64,000 nucleotides of DNA from Bacteroidales bacterium UBA6431 (lineage in GTDB: Bacteria > Bacteroidota > Bacteroidia > Bacteroidales > UBA932). Every line of letters starts with the position of its first letter. Within the stretch, counting starts at the first letter, position 1. Positions 17,529-25,983 of this stretch are shown piece by piece. The stretch spans positions 1 to 64,000 of the forward strand of contig DJOT01000019.1 in the NCBI GenBank assembly GCA_002439095.1, in the 5' to 3' direction. The position numbers and the translations under genes were made by a program. The notes beneath the pieces were generated by a model, which saw nothing but the letters and a program-made list of their open reading frames with translations, was not told where the DNA came from and did no database searches.

Positions 17529-18427
17529 TGAATCCATTCGGTCAATTTATATATCTGGGATGCTGGTGGGCGCGAGCAGTCCTCGGACGCCGCAAGCCGC
17601 TTCAGAGCGTCATTTTCATCTCCGACAGGTGCAACCTCAGCTGCAAGCACTGCAGCGTCTACAACCACACGGCTCCTGTGGACAAGAGTTATGCCCGGAT
17701 CAAAGAAGAACTTGAATACTGTCACTCGCTCGGTTCCCGCTTCATTGATTTTGAGGGAGGGGAGCCTTTCCTTTGGCGTGACGGGGACAGGACTGTCAAC
17801 GATCTGTGCCGCCTTGCCCGCTCCATCGGATTCTTCTCATGCACCATCACCACTAACGCGCAGATGCCTTTCGACGGGAGTGTCGCGGACAGCATCTGGG
17901 TGTCGATGGACGGGATAGGAGAATATCACGACAGAGTCCGGGGCAATGGAGCTTTTGAGCGTCTGGAGAAAAACGTGGCAGTCTGCGGCTGCAAGGCCCT
18001 CAGTGCCAACATGGCTATAAACACCCTGAACTGTGATTCTGTAGCTGCGGCGATAGAATATGTGGCGGCAAGCCCGTATTTCAAATGCATATCCCTTAAC
18101 TTTCATACCCCGTTCCCAGGCACAGAGTATCTGGAGGTTCCGCACGAAAAAAGAGTCGAGATCATAGACATGATACTCGACTACAAAAAACGCGGTTACC
18201 CGATCATGAACTCCCGCAGCGGCCTGTCCAAGATGAAAGACAACAACTTCCGCAAGTGCTGCTGGATGACCAACTTCATCTTCTCCGACGGCACCCGCAA
18301 GCCTCAGTGCATCGGCGCTGAACAGGGCATCTGTCCGAAATGCGGATTCTGTATGGCCGGAGAGGAATCAGCCGTGATGCAGCTCCGCCCGGACACTATC
18401 CTTGCCGGCCTGAAGCTGAGAGTATGA
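17528..18427 (+). CDS. Radical SAM protein
   Basis: A 299-residue radical SAM enzyme. The 4Fe-4S motif is CNLSCKHC (Cys35, Cys39, Cys42), followed by the GGEP-type motif FEGGEPFLW. The C-terminal 60 residues hold further cysteines (CCWM, PQCIGAEQGICPKCGFCMAG) that could bind auxiliary clusters in a SPASM-like manner. Substrate unknown. Coupling to the UbiA prenyltransferase suggests modification of a prenylated lipid or quinone-like molecule, but this is inference. The first 20 residues are hydrophobic (FGQFIYLGCWWARAVLG), hinting at membrane association. Confidence 0.83.
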   Translation: MNPFGQFIYLGCWWARAVLGRRKPLQSVIFISDRCNLSCKHCSVYNHTAPVDKSYARIKEELEYCHSLGSRFIDFEGGEPFLWRDGDRTVNDLCRLARSIGFFSCTITTNAQMPFDGSVADSIWVSMDGIGEYHDRVRGNGAFERLEKNVAVCGCKALSANMAINTLNCDSVAAAIEYVAASPYFKCISLNFHTPFPGTEYLEVPHEKRVEIIDMILDYKKRGYPIMNSRSGLSKMKDNNFRKCCWMTNFIFSDGTRKPQCIGAEQGICPKCGFCMAGEESAVMQLRPDTILAGLKLRV

Positions 18428-18431
18428 AAAG

Positions 18432-18463
18432 AACGGTCCTGACTTGAAGTCAGGACCGTTTTT
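18432..18463. terminator. Intrinsic terminator between radical SAM gene and xylE
   Basis: A perfect 14-base inverted repeat (18432-18445 and 18447-18460) with a tiny centre ends in a T run on the plus strand. The convergent arrangement and flanking A-rich bases suggest it works for both strands. Confidence 0.85.
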
Positions 18464-18471
18464 AAATTTTG

Positions 18472-19941
18472 TCACTTCGCTCCGCCGCGCCAGAGAGCGG
18501 ACATCTCTTCTAGAGTTTTGCCCTTTGTCTCGGGAACCATCTTCCCGACGAAGACAGCGGCAAGGAGGCAGATCACACAATACATTCCGTAGGTGAACGC
18601 GGGACTCCAACTGTAGAGCGGCACGAAAGTGGAGCTGACGATAAAGTTGGACACCCACTGGAAAGCCACGGCGATAGCCACTGCGGCCCCACGGATTGTA
18701 TTAGGGAATATTTCAGAAATGAGCACCCAGCATATAGGGCCCCAGCTGAACATGAACGATGCCGAGTATATCATTATGCTTATCACGCCGATCACTCCCG
18801 GGAGCGATGGGGAGACAGCCGACAGCGTGACACCCAAAGCCCCGAGAGCCATACCGAGGGAGCCGATTATAAGAAGCGGCTTGCGCCCGATCTTCTCCAC
18901 CGTGAATATGGCCACAAGCGTGAACGTGATGTTGACGATACCCATGAGGACGGTCTGCGTCATCGGATTACCCATGCCCATGGATTCAAAAATACGCGGA
19001 GCATAGTAAAGGACGGCATTGATGCCCACAAATTGCTGGAACACGCTCAGCATTATGCCGACGAATATGACAACCCAGCCATATGAGAGCAGTTTTTCCC
19101 TCTTGACAGATACGGTATTCTTGATGTCCGCGAGGATTTCCCCTGCCTTCTGCGCACCATTGACCTTGGTCAGCACCTCCAGAGCTTTGTCATCCTGTCC
19201 GCTCATCGCCAGATAGCGCGGAGTCTCCGGCACAAGGAGTATGAGCAGGGTGAAAAGTCCGGCAGGGACACATTCAGAGCCGAACATCAGCCTCCATCCA
19301 GTCGTGACGCTCCAGTTGGCATCAGCCTGCAGGGCATCGGCGTTTATTATGCGGTTGAGTCCCTCCGCAAGAGATTCCATCTTCGGAGCGATGTGATCCC
19401 CGAGTATGACCAGATTGACGAAATAGACCAGAAGCTGTCCGAATATTATGGCGAACTGGTTCCATGAAACCAGAGCCCCACGTTTGTCGGCAGGTGCAAT
19501 CTCCGCTATATACATCGGGCAGATGGCCGATGCCATGCCGACACCGATACCTCCAAGCACGCGGTAGAGGTTGAAAGCCACAAGCAGCTGGAATGACGGC
19601 TGTCCTTTAGGAAAGAACAGGAACTCCGGACAGTACGAGCCTGCCGCGCTCAGGAAAAAGCATACTCCCGCTATGAAGAGGCTCTTCTTTCGCCCGAAAC
19701 GTCCTGCCATAAAGCCGGAAACCGCGCTGCCTATCACACAGCCGATCAAGGCGCTGGAAGCTGTGAATCCATGCAGGAAGTTGGTATATGTAAAGTCTGT
19801 CGCCCCCATGAAAAAAGCCTGAAGGCCACGGTCGGCGCCGGAAATCACTGCAGTATCATATCCGAAAAGCAGCCCGCCGAGAACGGCTACAAGGACTATG
19901 AAAAAGAGATAGGCTTTGGAGCCGGTATTGTCATTTGACAT
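18472..19941 (-). CDS. xylE: Sugar porter of the major facilitator superfamily (D-xylose:H+ symporter)
   Basis: A 489-residue MFS protein with 12 predicted helices. Sugar-porter signatures are GRFGRKK after helix 2, YIAEIAPADKRG after helix 4, PETPRYL before the central loop, GRKPLL, and the terminal PETKGKTLEEM. The QFVGINAVLYYAPRIFE segment of helix 7 matches XylE/GLUT proteins. The ATG lies inside the 3' end of xylB (11-base overlap), so the two form one operon; that context supports xylose as substrate, although arabinose or glucose porters look alike. Confidence 0.88.
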   Translation of the reverse strand: MSNDNTGSKAYLFFIVLVAVLGGLLFGYDTAVISGADRGLQAFFMGATDFTYTNFLHGFTASSALIGCVIGSAVSGFMAGRFGRKKSLFIAGVCFFLSAAGSYCPEFLFFPKGQPSFQLLVAFNLYRVLGGIGVGMASAICPMYIAEIAPADKRGALVSWNQFAIIFGQLLVYFVNLVILGDHIAPKMESLAEGLNRIINADALQADANWSVTTGWRLMFGSECVPAGLFTLLILLVPETPRYLAMSGQDDKALEVLTKVNGAQKAGEILADIKNTVSVKREKLLSYGWVVIFVGIMLSVFQQFVGINAVLYYAPRIFESMGMGNPMTQTVLMGIVNITFTLVAIFTVEKIGRKPLLIIGSLGMALGALGVTLSAVSPSLPGVIGVISIMIYSASFMFSWGPICWVLISEIFPNTIRGAAVAIAVAFQWVSNFIVSSTFVPLYSWSPAFTYGMYCVICLLAAVFVGKMVPETKGKTLEEMSALWRGGAK

Positions 19942-21415
19942 CTTTCAGGACATTTTCAAGTTCAGATTTCCAATTTTCATAGGCAGCCTCAAGCGGTGCC
20001 TTCCATGTGCTCTCCGGCTCTATGACTTCAAGTTTCTCAAGCGTAGAGAAAGCCTCCTGCGGAGACTTGTAGAGACCCGCACCAAGCGCAGCGCCTCTGG
20101 CTGCTCCGAGAGAGCCGTCGGTATCGAACAGTTCTATGCGCGCATCGCACAGAGTTGACAGGGTGGAACGGAACAGCGGACTGAGGAACATGTTGGCCTT
20201 TCCCGCACGGATTACGTCAGGTTTGAGCCCGAGTCCCTTCATGATGTCTATTCCATAACGGAAAGAGAAGGCGATGCCCTCCTGCACCGCACGCAGGACA
20301 TGCGCCTTGGAATGGCGCACAAGATCAAGTCCGCAGATTCTCGCCCCGACATTGCGGTTGACGAGCATACGCTCGGCCCCGTTGCCGAACGGAAGGACAA
20401 TCAGCCCGTCGGCTCCAGCTGGAGCGGTCGATGCCAGTTCATTCATCTGTGGATATGACAATTCAGGGGAAATGTTTTTGTGGGTCCAGGAGTTCATGAT
20501 CCCGGTACCGTTGATGCACAGCAGAACCCCCATTCTCGGTTCATCAGAGCCCGTGACATGCAGGAATGTGTTCACACGGGACTGCGGGTCGGCCTTCGGG
20601 AGATCCGTGACACCATAGACCACACCGCTCGTACCTCCGGTAGCGGCGATCTCTCCAGGGTTCAGCACATTGAGGGAGAACGCATTATTCGGCTGGTCAC
20701 CGGCACGGTAGGAAACCGGAGTACCCACAGGAATGCCGAGCTCGGCCTGAATCCGGGCGGTAGTTCTGGCCTGTATCCCCACTGCCGGAACTATCCTCGA
20801 GAACAAGTCTCCGGAAATCCCATACCAGTCCGCCACGAAGTCCGCCCTGCTTTCTTTCTTGAAATCCCACAGAATGCCTTCGGAAAGGCCCGTCGCCGTG
20901 GTGGTCTCCTCACCTGTCAGAAGGTAGGCTATATAATCGCCAGGAAGCATGAACTTGTCTATCCTGGAGTATACTTCCGGCTCATTACGCTTTACCCACG
21001 CCAACTTGGACGCGGTGAAATTTCCCGGCGAATTGAGAAGATGCGACATGCATTTGTCATAGCCTATCCCCTCAAGAGCCTCACTGCCGACTCCCACAGC
21101 ACGGGAATCGCACCATATTATGGAGTTGCGCACAGGCTTTCCGTCCTTGTCCAGCGCCACAAGTCCGTGCATCTGGTAAGAAATGCCGATTGAGGCGATC
21201 TTTGAAAGGTCATGAGACTTCGACATCTCCTTGAGACCGTCGCACATATAGCCCCACCAAGAGTCAGGGTCCTGCTCAGCCCAGCCTTTATGCTCGGCGA
21301 TGATAGGGGCTTCGGATTTGGGATTGGTTGATGAGCACACGCATTTGCCGCTCGCAATGTCGAGCAGCGCGACCTTCACGGAGGAAGAGCCGACGTCTAT
21401 TCCTAAAGAATACAT
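19931..21415 (-). CDS. xylB: Xylulokinase
   Basis: A 494-residue FGGY-family carbohydrate kinase. The N-terminal phosphate-binding segment is SLGIDVGSSSVKVALLD; the second ATP-binding block includes IAATGGTSGVVYGV, and the C-terminal FGGY region includes IRAGKANMFLSP. MHGLVALD and WCDSRA are typical of xylulokinases. It phosphorylates D-xylulose to xylulose 5-phosphate for the pentose phosphate pathway. First gene of the operon with xylE; no xylose isomerase gene is present in the window. Confidence 0.92.
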   Translation of the reverse strand: MYSLGIDVGSSSVKVALLDIASGKCVCSSTNPKSEAPIIAEHKGWAEQDPDSWWGYMCDGLKEMSKSHDLSKIASIGISYQMHGLVALDKDGKPVRNSIIWCDSRAVGVGSEALEGIGYDKCMSHLLNSPGNFTASKLAWVKRNEPEVYSRIDKFMLPGDYIAYLLTGEETTTATGLSEGILWDFKKESRADFVADWYGISGDLFSRIVPAVGIQARTTARIQAELGIPVGTPVSYRAGDQPNNAFSLNVLNPGEIAATGGTSGVVYGVTDLPKADPQSRVNTFLHVTGSDEPRMGVLLCINGTGIMNSWTHKNISPELSYPQMNELASTAPAGADGLIVLPFGNGAERMLVNRNVGARICGLDLVRHSKAHVLRAVQEGIAFSFRYGIDIMKGLGLKPDVIRAGKANMFLSPLFRSTLSTLCDARIELFDTDGSLGAARGAALGAGLYKSPQEAFSTLEKLEVIEPESTWKAPLEAAYENWKSELENVLKDVK

Positions 21416-21457
21416 AAGGTGTTATTACTGCAGGTTATTATTATGTGGATCCCGGTT

Positions 21458-21469
21458 TTTTCCGGAAAA
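21458..21469. promoter_or_regulatory. 12-bp palindrome at the xylB transcription start region
   Basis: TTTTCCGGAAAA is a perfect palindrome placed 4 bases downstream (in the minus direction) of the putative xylB -7 box, about where transcription should start. It is a candidate operator for a repressor; the binding protein is unknown. Confidence 0.35.
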
Positions 21470-21473
21470 CTTT

Positions 21474-21481
21474 CAAATTTA
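21474..21481 (-). promoter_or_regulatory. -7 box for xylB-xylE
   Basis: TAAATTTG on the minus strand matches TAnnTTTG and lies 58 bases before the xylB start at 21415. Confidence 0.5.
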
Positions 21482-21493
21482 ACATTTTTTTTG

Positions 21494-21501
21494 TAATTTT
21501 G
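21494..21501 (+). promoter_or_regulatory. -7 box for tRNA-Gly
   Basis: TAATTTTG matches TAnnTTTG and lies 34 bases before the first base of the tRNA. Confidence 0.55.
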
Positions 21502-21535
21502 CAGCAATTCAGCGCAGAATAGAGTATGCGCGCAT

Positions 21536-21606
21536 GCAGGATTAGCACATCGGTAGTGCATTGGCTTCCCAAGCCAAGGAGGAGGGTTCGACTCCCTTAT
21601 CCTGCT
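21536..21606 (+). tRNA. tRNA-Gly (anticodon CCC)
   Basis: A complete cloverleaf can be folded. The acceptor stem is GCAGGAT/ATCCTGC (7 perfect pairs), D stem GCAC/GTGC, anticodon stem TTGGC/GCCAA with loop TTCCCAA, a four-base variable loop, and T stem GAGGG/CCCTT with loop TTCGACT. The anticodon at 21568-21570 is CCC, reading GGG glycine codons. CCA is not encoded. It is followed by a strong intrinsic terminator. Confidence 0.95.
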
Positions 21607-21613
21607 CAGAATC

Positions 21614-21656
21614 AAAGAGAGACCGGAAGTTCATTGACTTCCGGTCTCTCTTTTTT
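21614..21656 (+). terminator. Intrinsic terminator of tRNA-Gly
   Basis: A 17-bp stem (21614-21630 with 21637-21653), six-base loop, ending in a T run to 21656. Confidence 0.9.
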
Positions 21657-21676
21657 AACTTTTACTGTTTCTCAAA

Positions 21677-21744
21677 TGCCAGCGGGAGGGATGCCTTGCC
21701 AGCTCAAAACAAAATATCGCTGGCAAGGCATCCCTCCCCTGGCA
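21677..21744. repeat. Long near-perfect inverted repeat (hairpin)
   Basis: Arms 21677-21703 and 21719-21744 are complementary over 26 bases with one unpaired base, around a 15-base A-rich loop. No T run follows on either strand. It lies between the tRNA terminator and the 3' end of the M16 peptidase gene. It may be a REP/MITE-like element or a stability hairpin for the peptidase mRNA. Confidence 0.75.
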
Positions 21745-21762
21745 AATTCTACACTGATAATC

Positions 21763-24666
21763 CTAGTATCCGAAGATATCCTCAAGGCTCACTGTCTTGA
21801 CAGGGCCGAGAGTGGAAAGATACTTCGTGTCAAGATCCTTTATGTCTCCAAGGATGGCGTAGGTGTAGTTCCGTCCCTTCACCCATTTCTGCTGAGTGGC
21901 CACCACATCATCAAGAGTCATCTTCTGCACCTTCTCAAACACGATCCTGTCCAAAGGCTCGGCGATGCCGAGACGGCGGCAGTCACGATACGCCTCAAGC
22001 ACTGACGCCCCTGTGATACGCTGCGTACGCATCCTGCTGAGCAATGCATCTTTGACCACAGAGAATGCGGCCTCCGACTTAGGCATGTCATTGATTATCT
22101 CCTCAAAAGCCTCGATCGCACTGCGCATCTTGTCATTCTGGGTGGCTATGAAAGCCACATAAGGATACGTATCGGACGCATAAGATGGAGAGTAGAGACG
22201 GGCCCAGGCAGAATAGGCAAGTCCTCTTGCCTCACGCATCTCCTGGAAGACGACAGTATTCATTCCGCCGCCGAAATACTCGTTGTACAGGTCAATGGCA
22301 GCAGCCTGCGACGGATCAAACTTCTCTCCCCTGTCGGAGTACTGGAAATAGTAGATCTGCGCCGCATCGTACTGGGCCATCACGACTTCATTGCCACCGG
22401 TAATCTGCTTAGGAGTGAAAACCTCCGGAAGAGCGACCGCACCCTTGCCGACTTTGTGGCTCTCAGCAAGTGACTTTCTCAAATCCTGCTGAGACATAGG
22501 CCCATAATAAAGGATTTCGTGACCATAGCCGAACACCTCACGCACTTTGGCGAGAAGTTCATCGGAAGTCAAGTCCCGAAGAGCCTCATTGGAGAGACTG
22601 TTGCGTTTGACAAAGTCGGCTCCATAATAGACATATCTGGACAGGGCGGAGTAGCAGCTGCGCTGGGACTTCTTGCTGTTGGCTCTCATGCTGAGAAGGT
22701 CGGATTTGACATTTTCAAGCACTTTCTCGTCCGGCTTGGCATTGAGGATGAGATCCTCCACAATTTCAAGAGCCTGCCCCATGTTCTCGCTGAGTCCGCT
22801 CAAGGTAACTACGCTCTGATGGGATCCGGCAGAGAAGTTGAAATCACAGGCAAGGGCATACATGCTGGAGGCGATGTCCTCGGCACTGCGGGTCGGAGTA
22901 CCAAGATATTCAAGGTAGTTGAATGCCGTTCCAATGAAAGGGCAGTTCTCCGTACCGAAATTGAACACGAGCTCCAGATTGAATATATCATTCTGTCCGT
23001 TACGTTTGTAAAGCATGTTCACGCCATCGGTGAGGGCGGCGGTGGACATGTCCTTGGAGAAGTCCACGAACACAGGGGCGATCGGCTTCACCTTGGTGGC
23101 CTGGATCTCCTTGAGGAAGGCGCTCTGGCTGTCGCGGTTCGTCACGATAGGGGTGATCTTCGGAGCTGCGATTTTCTGGACATTTTTGTCTTCGCCCTGA
23201 CGCTTGTAGACCACGGCATAAGAACTGTCGGAGAGATATTCATTCGCAAATGCCACCACATCTTCCTTTGTCACAGCCTCATAACGCTCAAGATCACGAG
23301 CCGCGTCTTTCCAGTCGACACCATTGATAAACGCATCCACATACATCTGGGCACGTGAAGCGTTGTGCTCAAGCTCATGCATCTTGGAAAGCTTTATGTT
23401 GTTGATTGTGGCCGGGATAAGGGAGTCGTCGAAGTCCCCTGCACGGAGCTTTGCAATCTCCTCAAGAGATATGTCTTTGAGCTGTTCAAGGCTCTGGCCC
23501 TGTTTAGGGCGTCCCATGACCATGAACATTCCATAATCAGGACGCATGCTGGTACCGGCACTCAGATAGAGGGCTTTCTGCTGCTGGTTTACATCAATGT
23601 CAATGATGCCCGCACGTCCGTTGCTCAAGATCGAACCTGCAATGTCAGCCACTGCCGCCGTCTTGAGATCCGGAGCGCCAGGGAGTCTCCAGCCAAGCGC
23701 AAGCATTTCAGCCTCAAGTCCATAAACGTCAGTAACTATTGGAGAGGTGAGGGCCGGTTCTTTCTCGAACTTGAGCTGCGGGACTGAAGGGGCCGGCTTC
23801 CAGTCGCCGAAGTACTTCTCGATTGCAGAGACCATCTCATCAGGGTTGAAGTCTCCGGAGACACAGATGGCTATGTTGTTCGGAACATAATAGACATCGT
23901 GATACTTCTTCACATTGGTGATCGAAGGGTTCTTGAGATGCTCCTGGCTGCCGAGAGTCGTCTGCTGGCCATACGGATGATGAGGGAAGAGGGCCTTGTC
24001 GAGAGCCTCCCAAAGTTTGCGGTTGTCCTGCGTGAGGGACATGTTCTTCTCCTCGTATATCGTCTCCAGCTCCGTATGGAATCCGCGGATCACCACATTG
24101 CGGAAACGATCAGCCTGGATACGGGCCCAATTGTCAATCTGGTTGGACGGGATGTCCTCCGTATATACGGTCTCGTCAGAAGAAGTCCATGCATTGGTGC
24201 CGTCAGCGCCTATGATGGCCATGAGCTTGTCATACTCGTTGGGAATGGAGAGTTTGGAGGCCTCGTAGCTGACGGAATCTATCTGATGATAGATTGCCGC
24301 ACGTGCGGCCTCGTCCTCAGTGCTGCGATATGTCTCGAAAAGAGACTCTATCTGATCGAGCATAGGCTTCTCGGCTGCGTAGTCGGTCGTACCGAACTGC
24401 TGCGTGCCCTTGAACATCAGGTGTTCAAAATAATGGGCCAGACCGGTGGTCTCCGACGGGTCGTTCTTGCTCCCGACCTTGACCGCTATGTAGGTCTGTA
24501 TACGGGGCTGTTCTTTGTTGACGGACATGAAGACTTTCAGTCCATTGTCCAATGTGTAGATTTTGGTCTCCAGCGGATCCCCCTGGACAGTTTCATACTT
24601 CTGTCCGCAGGAGTGAAGAGACAACGACAGCACCAACGCCGCCGCCATGAATAAGACTTTCCTCAT
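21763..24666 (-). CDS. M16 (pitrilysin-like) zinc metallopeptidase lipoprotein
   Basis: A 967-residue protein carrying two M16 halves. The N-terminus (MRKVLFMAAALVLSLSLHSCGQK) is a lipoprotein signal. The inverted zinc motif HxxEH is HYFEH near residues 78-82, with the downstream Glu in the ETIYEEKNMS region. The C-terminal half (from about residue 520) lacks HxxEH and keeps the substrate-clamping features (GLAYSAWARLYSPS), as is normal for the inactive half. It probably degrades peptides in the periplasm. No TAnnTTTG box was found in the 238-base gap upstream. Confidence 0.92.
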   Translation of the reverse strand: MRKVLFMAAALVLSLSLHSCGQKYETVQGDPLETKIYTLDNGLKVFMSVNKEQPRIQTYIAVKVGSKNDPSETTGLAHYFEHLMFKGTQQFGTTDYAAEKPMLDQIESLFETYRSTEDEAARAAIYHQIDSVSYEASKLSIPNEYDKLMAIIGADGTNAWTSSDETVYTEDIPSNQIDNWARIQADRFRNVVIRGFHTELETIYEEKNMSLTQDNRKLWEALDKALFPHHPYGQQTTLGSQEHLKNPSITNVKKYHDVYYVPNNIAICVSGDFNPDEMVSAIEKYFGDWKPAPSVPQLKFEKEPALTSPIVTDVYGLEAEMLALGWRLPGAPDLKTAAVADIAGSILSNGRAGIIDIDVNQQQKALYLSAGTSMRPDYGMFMVMGRPKQGQSLEQLKDISLEEIAKLRAGDFDDSLIPATINNIKLSKMHELEHNASRAQMYVDAFINGVDWKDAARDLERYEAVTKEDVVAFANEYLSDSSYAVVYKRQGEDKNVQKIAAPKITPIVTNRDSQSAFLKEIQATKVKPIAPVFVDFSKDMSTAALTDGVNMLYKRNGQNDIFNLELVFNFGTENCPFIGTAFNYLEYLGTPTRSAEDIASSMYALACDFNFSAGSHQSVVTLSGLSENMGQALEIVEDLILNAKPDEKVLENVKSDLLSMRANSKKSQRSCYSALSRYVYYGADFVKRNSLSNEALRDLTSDELLAKVREVFGYGHEILYYGPMSQQDLRKSLAESHKVGKGAVALPEVFTPKQITGGNEVVMAQYDAAQIYYFQYSDRGEKFDPSQAAAIDLYNEYFGGGMNTVVFQEMREARGLAYSAWARLYSPSYASDTYPYVAFIATQNDKMRSAIEAFEEIINDMPKSEAAFSVVKDALLSRMRTQRITGASVLEAYRDCRRLGIAEPLDRIVFEKVQKMTLDDVVATQQKWVKGRNYTYAILGDIKDLDTKYLSTLGPVKTVSLEDIFGY

Positions 24667-24805
24667 ATAAATAATCGTTAATACAACTTCCCAACTGGCT
24701 TTATAGGCAACAAAATTTCGATAAATGTAAGAATTTTTTGCTAAAACAAATAAATTTCCCTACATTCGCATCGAAGTTTTTCATAGTTTAAGTTTAGGTT
24801 AAGTA

Positions 24806-24837
24806 GCGGGCATTTCGCAGTGATGCGAGATGCCCGC
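24806..24837. repeat. GC-rich hairpin between M16 gene and lipoprotein gene
   Basis: Arms 24806-24819 and 24824-24837 pair over 14 positions with one G-T wobble and a GTGA loop. It lies between divergent genes, so it is not an obvious terminator; a weak T-rich stretch (ATTTTAT) follows on the plus strand. The rest of the 24667-24904 gap is AT-rich with no recognised feature apart from the downstream promoter. Confidence 0.6.
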
Positions 24838-24879
24838 GAATTTTATATGTTTCCGCATCCGATTAAAACCCGGAAACTC

Positions 24880-24887
24880 TACCTTTG
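24880..24887 (+). promoter_or_regulatory. -7 box for the DUF4493/DUF6359-like lipoprotein
   Basis: TACCTTTG matches TAnnTTTG and lies 17 bases before the ATG at 24905. Confidence 0.55.
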
Positions 24888-24904
24888 CAGAAAACAAAAC
24901 TGCT

Positions 24905-25951
24905 ATGATAACTCGACAATTAAATCTCCCGGCCGCAGTGCTGCTCTGCATCGGGACAGTAGCCTGCCAAGGTCCGGCGGACCTGCAGGAAGGCAGCCTC
25001 AGCATCAGGATAGCCTCAAACAAGAGCCTGAATCTCCCGGACACGGAAGACTACATCCTCAGCATCCGGGACATGGACGGAGACACCGTCTACGAAGGGC
25101 GGTTCGGAGACTCTCCGGAAGAGCTGCAGGTCAGAAGCGGGACATATACGGTGAGCGCTTCCTCGACCATATTCGACGAGGCTGAATTCGAGGCCCCGAT
25201 GTTCGCCGACAGCAAGGAAGTCGTCGTGGGTTCCGGCGAAAAAGTAAGCGCCAGCCTGCTGTGCACCCAAGCCAATTGCGGAATAAGGCTGAAGGCCGAC
25301 CGGAACTTCGCGGACGCTTTCCCTGACGGCATCCTGTATGTAAAGGGGAACGGAGGCCGGCTGATGTACGGCCTGTCCGAGAAAAGAACAGGGTATTTCA
25401 ATCCAGGGAAAGTGACCGTGTCCGTCAGTTCGGACGGAAAAGAGACGGAACTCCTGTCCCGGAGTCTCGCGGAAGGCGAAATCCTCACAATCGGCCTGTC
25501 TGCCGCGGCAAATTCAGCCGACGGGATATCGATACAGACCGACACCGCACGCAGATGGACTTCAACCAGCTACATCTGGGGAGAGGGCGAGGGAGGCGCG
25601 GACGACTTTCAAGACGCGCTTGACGTCTCGCAGGCGAGGGAAAGCGCAGGGGCGGAAGGCGTCTGGGTAAAAGGATACATAGTGGGCTGCGCCGCCTCGG
25701 CAAGCAAGCTCGAATTCAATCCCCCGTTCTCCAAGGCCACAAACATCCTGTTGGGACTGCGCTCCGGAACATCTGACGGGAAATGGTGCATCTCGGTGGA
25801 ACTCAAGAACAAGAAGATTCGCGAAGTACTCAACCTGCAGGACAATCCTGAACTTGACGGAAACTTCATATACATAAAAGGAGACCTGGTGTCATCCTAT
25901 TACGGACTGCCAGGTCTCAAAAACGTCACTGAATATAAGAAGTCGTTTTGA
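24905..25951 (+). CDS. Surface lipoprotein, DUF4493-like plus DUF6359-like domains
   Basis: A 348-residue lipoprotein with signal MITRQLNLPAAVLLCIGTVAC. Residues about 25-205 (GSLSIRI..., VRSGTYTVSASS, EVVVGSGEKVSASLLC) resemble the DUF4493 Ig-like lipoprotein domain of Bacteroidales. Residues about 230-348 (VWVKGYIVGCAASASKL, NILLG, GNFIYIKGDLVSSYYGLPGLKN) resemble DUF6359, an OB-fold-like domain often attached to secreted nucleases and adhesins. Function unknown; a cell-surface or outer-membrane role is inferred. A longer frame from 24830 was rejected because it overlaps the promoter and hides the signal peptide. Confidence 0.75.
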   Translation: MITRQLNLPAAVLLCIGTVACQGPADLQEGSLSIRIASNKSLNLPDTEDYILSIRDMDGDTVYEGRFGDSPEELQVRSGTYTVSASSTIFDEAEFEAPMFADSKEVVVGSGEKVSASLLCTQANCGIRLKADRNFADAFPDGILYVKGNGGRLMYGLSEKRTGYFNPGKVTVSVSSDGKETELLSRSLAEGEILTIGLSAAANSADGISIQTDTARRWTSTSYIWGEGEGGADDFQDALDVSQARESAGAEGVWVKGYIVGCAASASKLEFNPPFSKATNILLGLRSGTSDGKWCISVELKNKKIREVLNLQDNPELDGNFIYIKGDLVSSYYGLPGLKNVTEYKKSF

Positions 25952-25983
25952 TTTATGTTGAAAATTCAAAACAACTTCTAAGA

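Noticed and set aside
21677..21744. Insertion sequence or transposon end
   Set aside because: No transposase frame or target duplication is visible; only a hairpin can be supported.
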